NCBI GenBank assembly: GCA_963930775.1
Contig: OZ005694.1
Coordinates: 744,001-808,000, forward strand
DNA length: 64,000 bases
Source of the DNA: Cliona cf. orientalis
Lineage: Eukaryota; Porifera; Demospongiae; Clionaida; Clionaidae
Reading direction: 5' to 3'
The position numbers and the translations under genes were made by a program. Shown one piece after another: positions 24,101 to 34,708 of the stretch. Position 1 is the stretch's first letter, and each line of letters begins with the position of its first letter. The notes under the pieces were generated by a model that saw nothing but the letters and a program-made list of their open reading frames with translations, had not been told where the DNA came from and did not search any database.

Positions 24101-24340
24101 ACTTTGTCGTATATGAGGCTGTTTGGGTGTAGGAGATTATAGACATTTGAAAGGACTGCGAGATACAAAAGGTTAATAATCATAATGCATGATTTGTGCA
24201 TGTGGGTGGGGGTGACACGCTGAAATATTGAGAGGGAGTGATATGGCTGCTGTTCCTTTATCTTGATCATGAGCAGTATACATGTGCTGGTGGTATAGAC
24301 CCTCATTCTCTCTTCATTGGATCGGACTATAGTCATCACC
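21130..24340 (-). pseudogene. Penelope-like element with GIY-YIG endonuclease, copy A (broken)
   Basis: Read on the minus strand, the order is as follows. First is a hydrophilic amino-terminal part (to about 23890). Then come reverse-transcriptase fingers (22779..23465) with a NKADNGS motif (NKADKGS in copy B), TSRLYFLKK, GIKPIVSSCNS and LLASIDVSSLHTNIPH. The palm (22271..22552) has LWKRFIDDISVIW, where FIDD is the catalytic motif. A linker (21461..21865) has FPEPPVIAYRNNPSLQ and LVRAKL plus Cys-rich residues. Last is an endonuclease with QYVGYTTRGIINRISEH. PLEs copy by target-primed reverse transcription; the GIY-YIG domain nicks DNA. A single-base loss breaks the GTAMGT region, a 220-bp MITE splits the RT, and the endonuclease is frameshifted. 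No flanking direct repeats were identified. Confidence 0.85.
22574..22793. mobile_element. TA-flanked MITE inside PLE copy A
   Basis: The ends are CCGTATTTCTCTAAAAATTC and, in reverse complement, CCGTATTTCTTCTAAAAATT. TA is present on each side (22572..22573 and 22794..22795). The copy at 61470..61688 lies at the same place in PLE copy B, so it entered before the duplication and already broke the RT then. A Tc1/mariner-type target is inferred. Confidence 0.75.
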
Positions 24341-24393
24341 AAAGCCTCGAAAGGAGAACGATAAATTTGTGATGGACGTTGGTTCACAGCCCT

Positions 24394-24417
24394 CCCCCCC
24401 CCCCCCCCCCCCCCCCC
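24394..24417. repeat. Poly-C tract at the module boundary
   Basis: A run of 24 C residues lies exactly between the end of module R7 and the BEN-gene remnant. Such runs are common points of assembly or sequencing error, so the junction is less certain than its surroundings. Confidence 0.8.
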
Positions 24418-25952
24418 GAAGCTTGTCCCTCCAGCAGATAAAAAAACCTTCTTAGCTATCTTCCAAGCAAGCAGCTAGTCCCAGTGAACAGCCAGCCAAT
24501 AAAGAGCCTTCTCAGAGATCTTCAAAGCCAGCAGCTGGTCCAAACATAGATAATAGAGGTCCCAATGAACACCCAGTCAATGGAGAGCCTTCTCAGCAAT
24601 CTTCAAGGCAAGAAGCTAGTCTGAGTGAACAGCCAGCCAATCAAGAGCTTTCTCAGAGATCTTCAAAGACAGCAGCTAGTCCCAATGAACAGCCAGCCAA
24701 TGGGGAGCCTTCTCAGCAATCTTCAAGGCAAGAAGCTAGTCCCAGTGAACAGCCAGCCAATCAAAAGCCTTCTTAGAGATCTTCAAAGACAGCAGCTAGT
24801 CCCAAAGAACAGCCAGCCAATGGGGAGCCTTCTCAGCAATCTTCAAGGCAAGAAGCTAGTCCCAGTGAACAGCCAGCCAATCAAGAGCCTTCTCAGAGAT
24901 CTTCAAAGCCAGAAGCTAGTCCCAATGAACAGCCAATCAATGGGGAGCCTTCTCAGCAATCTTCTGAACAACAACCATTACAGATTCAAGAGTGGTATCT
25001 TGAACCACACACTATTGATCTTATCACAGGTCCCGAGGAAACAGTGGACGATTCGAATTTTAGCTCAAGTGATGGGTCAGATGTTATTCTGCCCTCTGAA
25101 TCAAATGTTAACTATCATGATGGATGTGGATTGATAAACGTTGGCACACAAACCAATGTGGTACCGTATTGCAGATGTGAGGAGGCCATTGTGCAATAAC
25201 TCGACTCACACACTTCGTGCAGACCCTAAGCAGCCGAGTAGACACATCTTTTGAGAGGTTAACGGGACAACTGAATCTGGCTTTAGATGTTATAATCAGC
25301 CATCGCTCACAAGTATTTTAATACATTATATAGTGAAGATAATACATGTAAATGTGCATACAAAGATAGATACATGCACATGTAAAACTGACAAAAGTAT
25401 GTGCACATTCATTTTCAGTTATTTCTTTAGGTATCAACATCTACTCCAGTGCGTCCTGCAATAGCTCTTCCGTGAAATGTCCAACCTCTATCTCCACTCA
25501 CCCCACTACCACCACTTCCACGACAGCTCACTAATCCAACCGTGGCACTGTCCCCTGGCACATCAGCAGCTCCTTGCCCAACAGCACAACTACTCCCACC
25601 ACCTGGTCCAACAACCCCCTCTCAGGCAGATCAACATCATAAACCATTCTCCACCTCCCACCCATCTGAAATCATCCAACATGAAATTTCAATGGAGGAC
25701 CTGGTTCTCATAAAGAATGAGAGCTGTTCACGTAGGAACTTTGCCTTGCATCAGACAGAAAAGTTGTTTGAAAAGGGAGAGTGGACAGGGAGTAATTGTG
25801 AGGGAAGGAAAGGGAAGAGGAAGCTGGACCCCGTGAGGATAGAGAGGATCCAGGCAGCAACCTTTAAGCTGTGGCCATTGGAAGGAAAAGAGAAGTATGA
25901 GGATGCCTGGAATGAGTGTAGAACAGCTATTGGTGAGGGGGTGGACAATTGA
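24418..25952 (+). pseudogene. BEN-domain gene, 5'-truncated and broken
   Basis: Exon 1 (to 25312) encodes a hydrophilic repeat region of the EQPANQEPSQRSSK type, an acidic stretch and GTQTNVVPYCRCEE. After a frameshift at about 25195 come helix-forming residues ending HRSQ. An intron 25313..25430 (GTATTT...TTTAG) leads in phase to exon 2. Exon 2 is a Ser/Thr/Pro-rich linker and then a BEN domain at 25700..25950: NESCSRRNFALHQTEKLF, SNCEGRKGKRKLDPVRI, TFKLWPL and EDAWNECRTAIGEG. BEN domains bind DNA and act in chromatin and transcription. In-frame stops lie at 24453, 24774, 25197 and 25473, the first two being CAG-to-TAG-type changes. No start codon is visible. 63715..63954 may show what the missing amino terminus looked like. 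Confidence 0.75.
24430..24966 (+). repeat. 60-bp coding tandem repeat, alternating two types
   Basis: Eight units start at GAACAGCCAGCCAA-like sites (24487, 24569, 24628, 24688, 24748, 24808, 24868 and 24928). The spacing is 60 bp except after the first. Two versions alternate: one encodes ANQEPSQRSSK and the next ANGEPSQQSSRQEA. The array therefore expanded as a 120-bp dimer. It encodes 20 residues per unit in the BEN reading frame; the other open frame here (starting 24625) is a shadow. Confidence 0.85.
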
Positions 25953-26096
25953 AGATAAAACTGAAGCTTCGATCAAGATAAAACTAACTGTATGTAATGT
26001 TGAACCAGTACTTGCTGCAAATGCACACACAACATTTAATATTCAATTTATGCATTTTTTTCTTGTATTGTACCATGAGCACCTGGAACAACTTGT

Positions 26097-26102
26097 AATA
26101 AA
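26097..26102 (+). terminator. Polyadenylation signal of the BEN pseudogene
   Basis: AATAAA lies about 145 bases after the BEN stop codon in AT-rich sequence and fits as the old 3' processing signal. From here to about 26310 I see only GT-rich simple sequence and no gene. Confidence 0.5.
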
Positions 26103-26309
26103 GACAACATTGGTCAGAACACAGACAAATTTGTCCCCTAGTAGTGCTTGGGCATGAACTGTTATGTCACACTCTTGCTCACCATGTACATAATTCCCTA
26201 TTACTGCGTGTGCAGAGTGCGTGCGTACGTGCGTGTACCTACGGGTGTGTGAGTGTGCAGCCAAGGCATCAACCCCAGATAGAGGTGTGAGCTTCCGCGC
26301 TGGCTAAGC

Positions 26310-27310
26310 GTCTTTCAGATTGTAAATTAATTTGATTATGAGCATCTAGGAAAGCAATGTGAGGTTGTTGCCATAGCTATGGTAGTAGGTATTCAGATGG
26401 GAGTCATAAGGAATGGATGAGTTTATAGACCTTACTTCTATAATAGTATCCCCTCAGACATGGTGGCTGTTAGTCAAACCTGGAGACTTACCCTGCTAAA
26501 ATTAATATTTCTACCCATAACCAAGCAGAGTGTAAATTTATCTGAGATTTCTAATACACACAGATACAGCCAGTTTACTAAGTAAGAACATGTTGTGTGG
26601 GAAAAATTAATTATAACTTCATTTATCCCAAGGCTATTAATAAAAACTCAGCTACAGAGATGAAATGGTAGCTGCTATCTATGAACTCACCTGCAAGCCT
26701 TGTGCAATGGAGTCTCTCCATTCCACCTGTCCTTGCCATTGACATCAGCATGCCCAGTAGTAACCAGGAAGGTTACTATGTCAAGATGACCACCACTGCA
26801 GTGACATAAACAAAGAGACATACACATGAAAAACGATTTATGTCATTAAATTATTGCAATAGTGGTAAGTTACAGAGCCTCACTCCAAGCATTTTAATGC
26901 TCCACAGAGAAAAGTTGAAACATCTGTAATGAGGCTAGGGCTCAGGACTCACATACTACACATGTTTGCTAACTAAAGGTTAAAGGATACTGTTCTAATT
27001 TTGCGTGCATGCGATATTTAATCTCCATATGAATTGGATGGCAGTACAAGAATCTGATGAGACTATCAGTTTCTATATCATCATACGCCACACCATAACC
27101 CTTGACATTGTAAAAAATTTACATGGATGGGCAGAGGACAAAATGAAATGAGTGGCCATGATGGCCAACCAATTCCCAAGTTGGTCGGTCATTTGCTCCA
27201 TTTGCTAGGACATTCCACTGAGTCCAGATCCCTTGCTATCTCTAGTCTATGCTTGTATAACTGGGAGTACAAATGCGAGTAGGCTCTACTAGGAAGCAAC
27301 AAACAAGCCT
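26310..27310. repeat. Module R5b, copy C
   Basis: This matches 12040..12880 and, on its right side, 49465..49860. It keeps the ankyrin exon intact, unlike copy A (decayed) and copy B (deleted around 49450). Confidence 0.75.
26691..26795 (-). CDS. Isolated ankyrin-repeat exon (best preserved)
   Basis: This is a 105-bp minus-strand exon between the acceptor CTGCAG (26796..26801) and the donor GTGAGT. The translation reads GGHLDIVTFLVTTGHADV, then NGKDRWNGETPLHKAC, a textbook ankyrin repeat with its TPLH turn. Both introns are phase 2, the same as the 90-bp exons at 7412 and 34464, so such exons could be duplicated or skipped without changing frame. No partner exons completing a gene were found within the window. 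I cannot tell whether it is used; the open frame and splice sites suggest recent or present selection. Confidence 0.6.
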
Positions 27311-27653
27311 TCTTGAGCTTCAGAGATCTCATAAAATCCCTTCGCTGCCTTTGGACAACTGCCTCGGTGTAAATACTTTGGATTATTCATCTAAATACTT
27401 GACTTCCTGTAGCCAGCAAATTGCCTATAAAAACTTTGGTTACTAAGCAAACTCCTACTAAGTATTATGAATACCCTGCAATAAGTTTGGTTGCTAGGCA
27501 ACAGCCAACAATTTATAATGTCTGCTATTAATAAATTTTTGTGGGTGTTGAAGATAGCTGTGAAGGCACTAGCTAATCTAGATTTATAATCCTTGCCTTT
27601 TCTCATGCAGGCCCAGCCAAGTGAATTATGTTTCTTACGGGCAAGCAATTTAA

Positions 27654-28301
27654 CCGATTATGGGCGGGGTTGTACGGGTCAATTGAACTTTGAACTCCGA
27701 AATATTTAACATGAAAATAAAGCGTCCTATAGACAAGCTTATTGTAGCTAAGTAACAGGCCTTAGCTACCTCTAAAGGCTTTGTTGACAACTACATAAGT
27801 TGCCAGAAGCCTCACGTTCTTCTGTCCCGCCGTACACTATCGAACTAGACGCTGTAGTAGCGTCTAAAAGCTTCGAAGCCTTCTCACCTCGATCATGGCC
27901 GCCGTCTTCAAGTCTGCCGCTCGCGTTCAAGGTTGGCTTCACAAAGCGGCTACTCGTAGGTAGTCGCTATCCACTCTTCTAGCTATGGACCAAGCGCCAT
28001 GGCTGTAGCTCTGTTGGTTCAACGATAATAGCCTCGAACTTTCGCCCGGGTCGATCGTAATGGCAATCGAGCGGCTTGGTTAACGGTATCGGTCACACCC
28101 ACTTAATTGCTACCAGCGCGACCTGAAGCCATAACTGAGTAGCGGCGGTCAGCGGTTAACCACAAACCGGACGTAGAGCGTAGTAGCCTAGCGCTATGCA
28201 CGAAAAACACGAAGAAAACGGCTTTGACGCCATTTAGCGTCAATCGCCTATAACGTACATTACGTATATGACGCCAATTGGCGTCTATCGCCCATAATCG
28301 G
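27654..28301. mobile_element. 648-bp TTAA-flanked element
   Basis: The ends are CCGATTATGGGCG and its exact complement. TTAA flanks both sides (27650..27653 and 28302..28305). Matching unoccupied sites read CGATTTAAAATTTCAG at about 15215 and GCGATTTAAAAATTTAGG at about 9190. TTAA targets are typical of piggyBac and Kolobok transposases. The interior is richer in GC, has repeated GACGCC...GGCGTC motifs near the right end, and includes a tRNA-like stretch at 27996..28064. There is no transposase. Confidence 0.75.
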
Positions 28302-28404
28302 TTAAAGGTTTAGATAGCTAGCCCCAGTATCCGTAGGAAGAAATGTACTTATTCTCATGTGATTAGAATCAATAATATTAATGTTGAAATGCGATTCCAA
28401 AATA

Positions 28405-28697
28405 CATGCTTGGTGTAGACGTCGGGGTTTGGGGGCTGAAGGATCCCCCATATTTTCAGACTCTATACTTAATATGAAAACAATTGTTGACTTAATTGTA
28501 TTAAATTTTAATGTTGGCTTTTATCAGTATAAAACCTCCAAATTTATAATTTTACAATACCAAATTGATGGGAAATTTTCTCCTCAAAATTGCATTTTAT
28601 GACATTCTTAATAACAGACAGAAAATGTTTGCGCTCTTCATGTGCAATCATTATCAGCCCTCCCCCCATTATAAATAATTGTGTCTAGACCCATGTA
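28405..28697. mobile_element. hAT-like MITE, copy 2
   Basis: This is homologous to 15317..15537. The left end has CATGCTTGGTGTAGAC and the right end GTGTCTAGACCCATG. The ends have drifted more than in the other copies. Confidence 0.5.
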
Positions 28698-28869
28698 ATT
28701 ATGATGTTATGAACATAAAGTTTTCAACTAGCTACAACTTGATTAGAGACTCAGTATGCCATTAACATTACCACAGCGTTGTGTCTCTGACTCTCAAATT
28801 TTATTATATATAAGCTAGTAACTCTATGTGTGGAACTTGTTTTCAAGATGATAAGATTAATTTAAAAAA

Positions 28870-31800
28870 ATTTAATACACAATATGTGGTGCACATGTTG
28901 GTATATAGCAAAATTCACATTAATTTTTGAGTGAATATTATGATGCATACACGATGATGCCACATACATACATACATGCTGCAGCCCTGTGTGGTTGTAG
29001 TTATCAACTTTGTTATCTATCTTATTTTATTTCCAACTCTATGAGCTTTCGCCTACTAGGCTTACGATGGTACACAGCTATAGGCACACAATAGTAATCT
29101 ACACATAATTCAGTCATAAATGCACATATTTAAATATGTCTACGACATATATGCATGTACACACACAGAAACACTCTGACTGAGACTTCCAATACAACAG
29201 ATATGGAGAAGGTAAATATATTAAGATCTACGAGGATGAGTTGGTGTTAATCTATACAAAATATTGAGCTAGATTTACAAATCATAAGGTTTATGTCAGC
29301 TAGCTGTGGAGGAATTAACTCAAAACCAATCAGAGAAAGGATAAACTAGGTTAGATTTGGCCAATTAAGGCTACACTAATTAAACTATATAAATTATAAT
29401 CAATAATATTATTACTAAGCATCTTATTATAGTAACAGTTAGTATAGGCTGGGAAGCATTTACAACAAATTTGAACAAACATGCAAAAAAATAGGGACAG
29501 AATTGGTTCCCTACGTAATATTAATGTGCATGATGCTAATAATGAAGGGTAAGTGTAGGTCGTAGGTAGACTACCAATCTGTAGGCAAAAACTGACGCCA
29601 AAAACATTTAAGTGATTGGGCCACCATCGAGGGTGGACCAAGGCCTCTAAATATCGTTCGACTCAACTTTAGCTGGGCCAGGAGAAGCATCTACAGGAAA
29701 GAAGAAGGCTAAAACAGACTAAAAGTCTATAATGAAATACTATGCACTATGCTCTTATGACTGTTTAGAGCTACCAAGGCTTAATTCCATAGATCTAGAG
29801 CTATGCATACAGTTATTGTGATTGCAGCACAACAGGATCACAGGCGAAAATCAAGGATTGAGACTAAACTGAGGCTTCTCATTGATATATGAAAGAGATG
29901 GCAGTACTAGAATAGGATGAGACAATCAGTTACCATATTATACCATGACACAATGCCTTTAATGCTCACTTTGAGTAGCTATATGGGGCTCAGGAACCAC
30001 TACCTCACAAATCATACATATGAATTTCTCCCACATGCAGATCAAAGGATAACACTAACATACTGAATTAGAAGTATCTACTAGCCATAATATTATAGGA
30101 GTCAATATCAATGATAATACGTGCACAGTGACGGAAAAAAGCATGCGTAGGGATGTAGAGTGGACGTCATTATCCCCATAAAACTTGTTTGTGTACCTTT
30201 TGGCATTACTATAGGTACTTATCACTCTTGACTTTGAAAGTGTCTTTCCTGATTATATAGCTAGCTACCCACCTCCAGGCAGTCTACTACAGATTATATT
30301 CTTACAAAAGAAACAACAGTGAATAAAGATAAAATAGAAATTAAAGTTAAACTATAAATGTGCAGTATAAATTGCACCACGATATTTTAATACACAATAT
30401 GTGGTGCACATGTTGGTATATAGCAAAATTCACATTAATTTTTGAGTGAATATTATGAAGCATACACGATGATGCCACATACATACATAAATACATACAT
30501 ACATGCTGTAGCCCTGTGTGGTTGTAGTTATCAACTTTGTTATCTATCTTATTTTATTCTCAACTCTATGAGCTTTCGCCTCCTAGAGTGTGGCTGCAAT
30601 CTTATGTAGGCATTCCAGTAGAGCTAACTACAGCATGAATTCAAATCCTTATTACATAGTAACAGTTTGTATTAATAGTGATAGGCTGGGAAGCCCTTAC
30701 AAAAAACATGCAAGCAAAAAGAATAGGGACAAAGTTGATTCCCTACGTAATAATATTAATGCATGTTGCTAATAATGAAGTATATACCCTTTCTTTGCAT
30801 TGAAGGGTAAGTGTAGGTCGTAGGTAGACTACCAATCTGTAGGCAAAAACTGACGCCAAAAACATTTAAGTGGTTGGGCCACCACCGAGTGTGGACTAAG
30901 ACCTCTAAATATCCTTAGAGTCAACTTTAGCTGGGCCAGGAGAAGCATCTACAGGAAAGAACAAGGCTAGAATAGACTAGAAATCAATAACTATCTCCGT
31001 TTATGAAGTACTATGTACTGTGCTCTTATGACTGTTATATCAAGTGGGGCTCCTAAGGCTTCTATAGATCTAGAGCTATGCATACATGATTGCAGCACAA
31101 CAGGATCACAAAAGAAAATCAAGGATTGAGACAAAACTGAAGCTTCTCAGTGATATTAGGAAAGAGATGGCAGTACTAGAATAGGATGAGACTATCAGTT
31201 ACCATAATATTTTACCATGACACATTGCCTTTAATGCTTGCTTTTTGAGTACTCAGGTGCATTAAGGACTGGGACCGTGTGCGCCATGCGCAAAGCGCTT
31301 AATTAGCTATTCATATGTAGATTAATCACGTGGACCTGATAACACCGTTGTGCTACCCTCGCTAACCGAGTTATTTGTTGATAGAAAATGTCTAATAAAG
31401 GTTCGATCAACTTACAAAAACACTGTAGAGCCGTTCGCCTTCCTGAGTAAAGGTTTGCCAGGTGTACTATAGCACGATGCACAAGTTAATTTGTCATGTG
31501 ACCTATGGACACGCCCACAATCATAGCCATACAGCCATGTAGTAGAGTCTAGGCAGCTCGAGGCGGTAGGGAAAACTTGCCAGAGACAGTGGCAAACGAA
31601 GGTTAATAGTTAAATTGGATAACAAAGATGACATGTTGAAATGGCAAAGCGAATTGGTTGCTTATCCTTCGAGTTATTTCAAGAAGATTGTTGTCTCAGC
31701 AATCGTGAGTGGACTTTTTTATTGATTATTTCTTACTTGTTAGTTCAGGCAGCCTGGCCGTTTCAGAATTAGTTAATACAATTGTAACAATCGTGTTAAG

Positions 31801-32479
31801 AGTAAAAACGTCGTTATCCAAGTAGTTTTTCTCTACCGCCTTTCTCGATTTCTGCTCAATTAGTGTGTGTGTGACTGAAGCCGTAACTGTACGGTTAATT
31901 GGTGGGCGTAGCTTGAGGTTGGTTTGCGGTTAGAGGAGTCCCTGATCTAACTTATGGTGAAGGTTTGATGTCAGCCATACATAGGTTTGGGGAGATATGA
32001 CTGCTCAAACATAACACAAAAATGTCCTGCAAAGTGGCTGTCCCAGTCCTTAATGCACCTGAGTAGTTACATGGGGCTCAGGAACCAATTCCTCACAAAT
32101 TATACATATGAATTTCTCCCACAGGAAGAGTCAAAAAGACTCAAAGAATAGCACTCACATACTGAATCAGAAGTATCCACTTTCCCACATGGGAGTCAAT
32201 TTCAATGATAATACGTGCACAGTAATAGAGAAAAGCAAGCGTAGGGATGTAGAGTGGACGTCATTATCCCCATAAAACTTGTTTGTGTACCTTTTGGCAT
32301 TACTATAGGTGCTTATCACTCTTGACTTTGAAAGTGTCTTTCCTGATTATATAGCTAGCTACCCACCTCCAGGCAGTCTACTACAGATTATATTCTTACA
32401 AAAGAAACAACAGTGAATAAAGATAAAATAGAAATTAAAGTTAAACTATAAATGTGCAGTATAAATTGCACCACGATAT
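28870..32479. repeat. Local tandem duplication of about 1.5 kb
   Basis: 28870..30384 is followed directly by a second copy, 30385..32479. Each starts with TAATACACAATATGTGGTGC and ends GCACCACGATATTT. The second copy lacks part of the middle and carries an 812-bp insertion. The end blocks 30119..30384 and 32214..32479 look nearly identical, suggesting a recent event. Confidence 0.75.
31252..32063. mobile_element. 812-bp TIR element with TA target
   Basis: The ends are CTCAGGTGCATTAAGGACTG and its complement (24 bp in all), flanked by TA (31250..31251 and 32064..32065). The unoccupied counterpart at about 29973 reads TTTGAGTAGCTATATGG. The interior has no transposase. One short open stretch at 31636..31707 starts with ATG and runs into a GTGAGT donor-like site; it may be a captured exon or chance. 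Confidence 0.75.
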
Positions 32480-33158
32480 TTGAGTAAAATGAATTTCTAA
32501 TTGTAAACCATGCCAGTGTCTAGGCTTACACAAACAACTCATTCATGTGATTATTATGTGTGGCATTTGCTGTTAATATTATTGTGATACTTTTTCTATA
32601 GCAACAAATTAATGCATCTAATTGATCAAGTTTTACTATACCTGTTTATTTTCCATACTGACAAAATTAATTTATGGTATAAAACCATGCCTCAAATCTT
32701 ATACAACCATTTGGCCCATGGAAATCTTACTGTGAGTTTTCTTGCAATTGTAATACTACAACCTAACTACCAGTTTGGCAAACACTGATGCATGGTTCTG
32801 TCAAGCAAGCTCGCATGTGGAGGTCGATGGCTGAAGGGTGTTTCTATCGTATTTTTCAGTAGCTCTACTTGACTCTGATTATGATAGATGCACTGTTGGC
32901 AGATATAAATAACCTTTTTTGTTAATTCACTCGAACGCTGACCTCCTGTGTGAGACAGGCACAGTCGCTAATAAGAGCAAGAATATATTGTTTTCAAGCT
33001 ACAATGCTGAACCCAGCAGCAAATTGTACACTTTGTACTCACTAACTGTAATTCTAATAATATCCTGACAATGCCCCTCGATATTACCGTAGAATCCCGT
33101 AATTACGCTCCCCCCCCCTGCCCATAAGCCCCCCCCCCCCACACTTCGTTCTTGCATA
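32480..33158. repeat. Mixed module remnants
   Basis: 32480..32600 matches the 18860 and 58455 regions, and 32690..33156 matches 13960..14430 and 51660..52160. C-runs lie near 33107 and 33130. No gene is seen. Confidence 0.6.
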
Positions 33159-33604
33159 CCGTATGGCGGGTAATTTTCGTGGGATCTAATTTTCGTGGAA
33201 AGTCCGAAAAGGCCCTCAAAATTAATTTTCGTGGTTTTAAATTTCGTGACAGCAACCAGTCTAGGGGCGTGGCACTGCTGCATAAGCGATGATGTAATCG
33301 ATACACGTGCTTGCGATCTTCTTTGTTACTAAGCCATACCACACAGACTTGGACAAAAGGCATGAGATAGAAAGATATTAGTGTTGAAGATCCTGTCAGC
33401 TGGATGACAGTGGCTACAGTTGCTTGTTAACACTGGAAAGTGGCCGTGCTGCCACGATGTTTGTGGCCACACCCATCATCATGGACTCGCATAGTACCAT
33501 ATCACTGTAGGCATTAATTTTCGTGGGTGGGAAAATTTCGTGACTGCAAGTCAACCACGAAAATAATGAAAATTAGCACCCCACAAAAATTACCCGCCAT
33601 ACGG
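33159..33604. mobile_element. 446-bp TA-flanked MITE (CCGTATGGCGGG ends)
   Basis: The inverted ends CCGTATGGCGGGTAATTTT and the complement of ACCCGCCATACGG flank repeated AATTTTCGTG motifs. TA lies on both sides (33157..33158 and 33605..33606). The corresponding places at about 14438 and 52170 read TGCATATACATG with no element, which confirms the TA TSD. Confidence 0.8.
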
Positions 33605-34012
33605 TATACACGTAGTTAGTTTTGTCTCGCGTATAAGCCCTCCCTCTCTCTGATCATAAAATGTAGATATTAGAGTCCATAAGAATAAAAACAGTAGCTA
33701 CAGTTAATAAGCTAGCCAGTTATTTGTGAATTGCTCCAAGAAAAGGAACCTTTGGACATTTTCCAATAATAGCTAAAATGTGAAAAAATCACCTTTTCCT
33801 AAATTTTCTACTTTTTAAAAATTGAAAATTCTGACTCATTTTGATAATATATATATTTGTATCAAGTAAAATGTAGCTATGGGCACAATTAATTGCTCCA
33901 ATATAACTTAATACAAAATTTAATAAAAAAAACGCTAATTTCAGAAAACTGCTCTATGTACTCAAGTGGATAAAAATGGTCATAACTCCACTTGCACCAT
34001 TGTACTCAAGAT

Positions 34013-34297
34013 CAGGGTTGCATACAGAGGGGGAGCGCACTGGGATCCCCCCCCCCCCAGCTTGAGTTCCCCCCACCCCCAGAATTCCATATATAATATA
34101 ATGTAATAATATGTATACAGCACAAATAATATGATTACATACAAGCAAAAGAAATCGTTTGTTATCACAGCATAATTATGTTATTTATTTACTAGTATAT
34201 ACGCATGGCAACGGCGCATATACATACGTAAGTTATCCGTGAGATCACCCCTCCCGCCCACCTCCCCCCCCAGAAAAAAATCCTGTATGCAACCCTG
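34013..34297. mobile_element. 285-bp MITE, CAGGGTTGCATACAG ends
   Basis: Perfect 15-bp TIRs and C-rich interior blocks (34047..34058 and 34263..34271). AAGAT is repeated on both sides (34008..34012 and 34298..34302), a possible 5-bp TSD. The ends resemble hAT MITEs, but hAT normally makes 8-bp TSDs, so the family is left open. Confidence 0.65.
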
Positions 34298-34463
34298 AAG
34301 ATAGACAGAGCTATCTATTACACAGAAATGTAAGGATCCCATGTATAAGTCCGTAATGGTCATCTCATAAGCCCCATCACCACTTTTGCCCAATGCTAGC
34401 ATACACAAAGGGGAGGGGGGATGTAATCACGGGATTTTATGGCATTATTAGTTAATAACTTAC

Positions 34464-34553
34464 CCACAAGCCCACTGAAGAACATAACCTGCAGTATCAT
34501 CATTGAGCTTGGCATTCTTTATCAGCCACTGCACCACTTCAAGATGGTCATTA
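34464..34553 (-). CDS. Isolated ankyrin-repeat exon
   Basis: This is the 90-bp homologue of 7412..7501, between an acceptor ending CTCCAG (34554..34559) and a donor GTAAGT. The translation NDHLEVVQWLIKNAKLND, then DTAGYVLQWAC, is closer to the ankyrin consensus than the 7.4-kb copy. The phase-2 boundaries are the same. No linked exons are identified. Confidence 0.6.
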
Positions 34554-34688
34554 CTGGAGTGGAGAGAATACACGTACATAATTGAATGCAATCATGCACA
34601 ATTAAATCAATTAAATAATGATTCGAAAGACCAAACTAAGGGGGCTTATCCAAAATCCTTGTGTAAACATTAATATCATAACAACGTT

Positions 34689-34708
34689 GGGGGGGGGGGG
34701 GGGGGAGG
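34689..34708. repeat. Poly-G tract
   Basis: A G-run of about 17 residues is followed by AGGGAGGGG. It lies in 34620..34940, which otherwise holds no gene or recognised element. Confidence 0.7.

Larger units (their letters stand above)
18700..24340. repeat. Segmental duplication module R7, copy A
   Basis: This is colinear with 58370..63215 and includes, in order, an LTR, Gypsy integrase, a Tc1 tail and a reversed PLE. Copy A alone has the 942-bp MITE at 19452..20393. The two copies part company after CGGACTATAG near 24330 and CGGGCTATAG near 63215. Confidence 0.9.
27430..30384. repeat. Module R6, copy C
   Basis: This is colinear with 15020..18500 and 53090..58200, interrupted by the TTAA element at 27654..28301. 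The left edge has the AATAAGTTTGGTTGCTAGGC landmark. No host gene is seen. Confidence 0.8.

Noticed and set aside
24487-24966. CRISPR-like array
   Set aside because: The repeats are contiguous 60-bp coding units without spacers, in eukaryotic context.
24625-25134. 169-codon open frame starting with Met over the 60-bp repeat
   Set aside because: It is a shadow frame. The neighbouring frame encodes the E-Q-P-A-N repeat, continues into acidic and GTQT residues and leads to the BEN domain.
27996-28064. tRNA gene
   Set aside because: A-box-like and B-box-like motifs and a 5-bp stem are present, but no proper anticodon stem or 7-bp acceptor stem forms.
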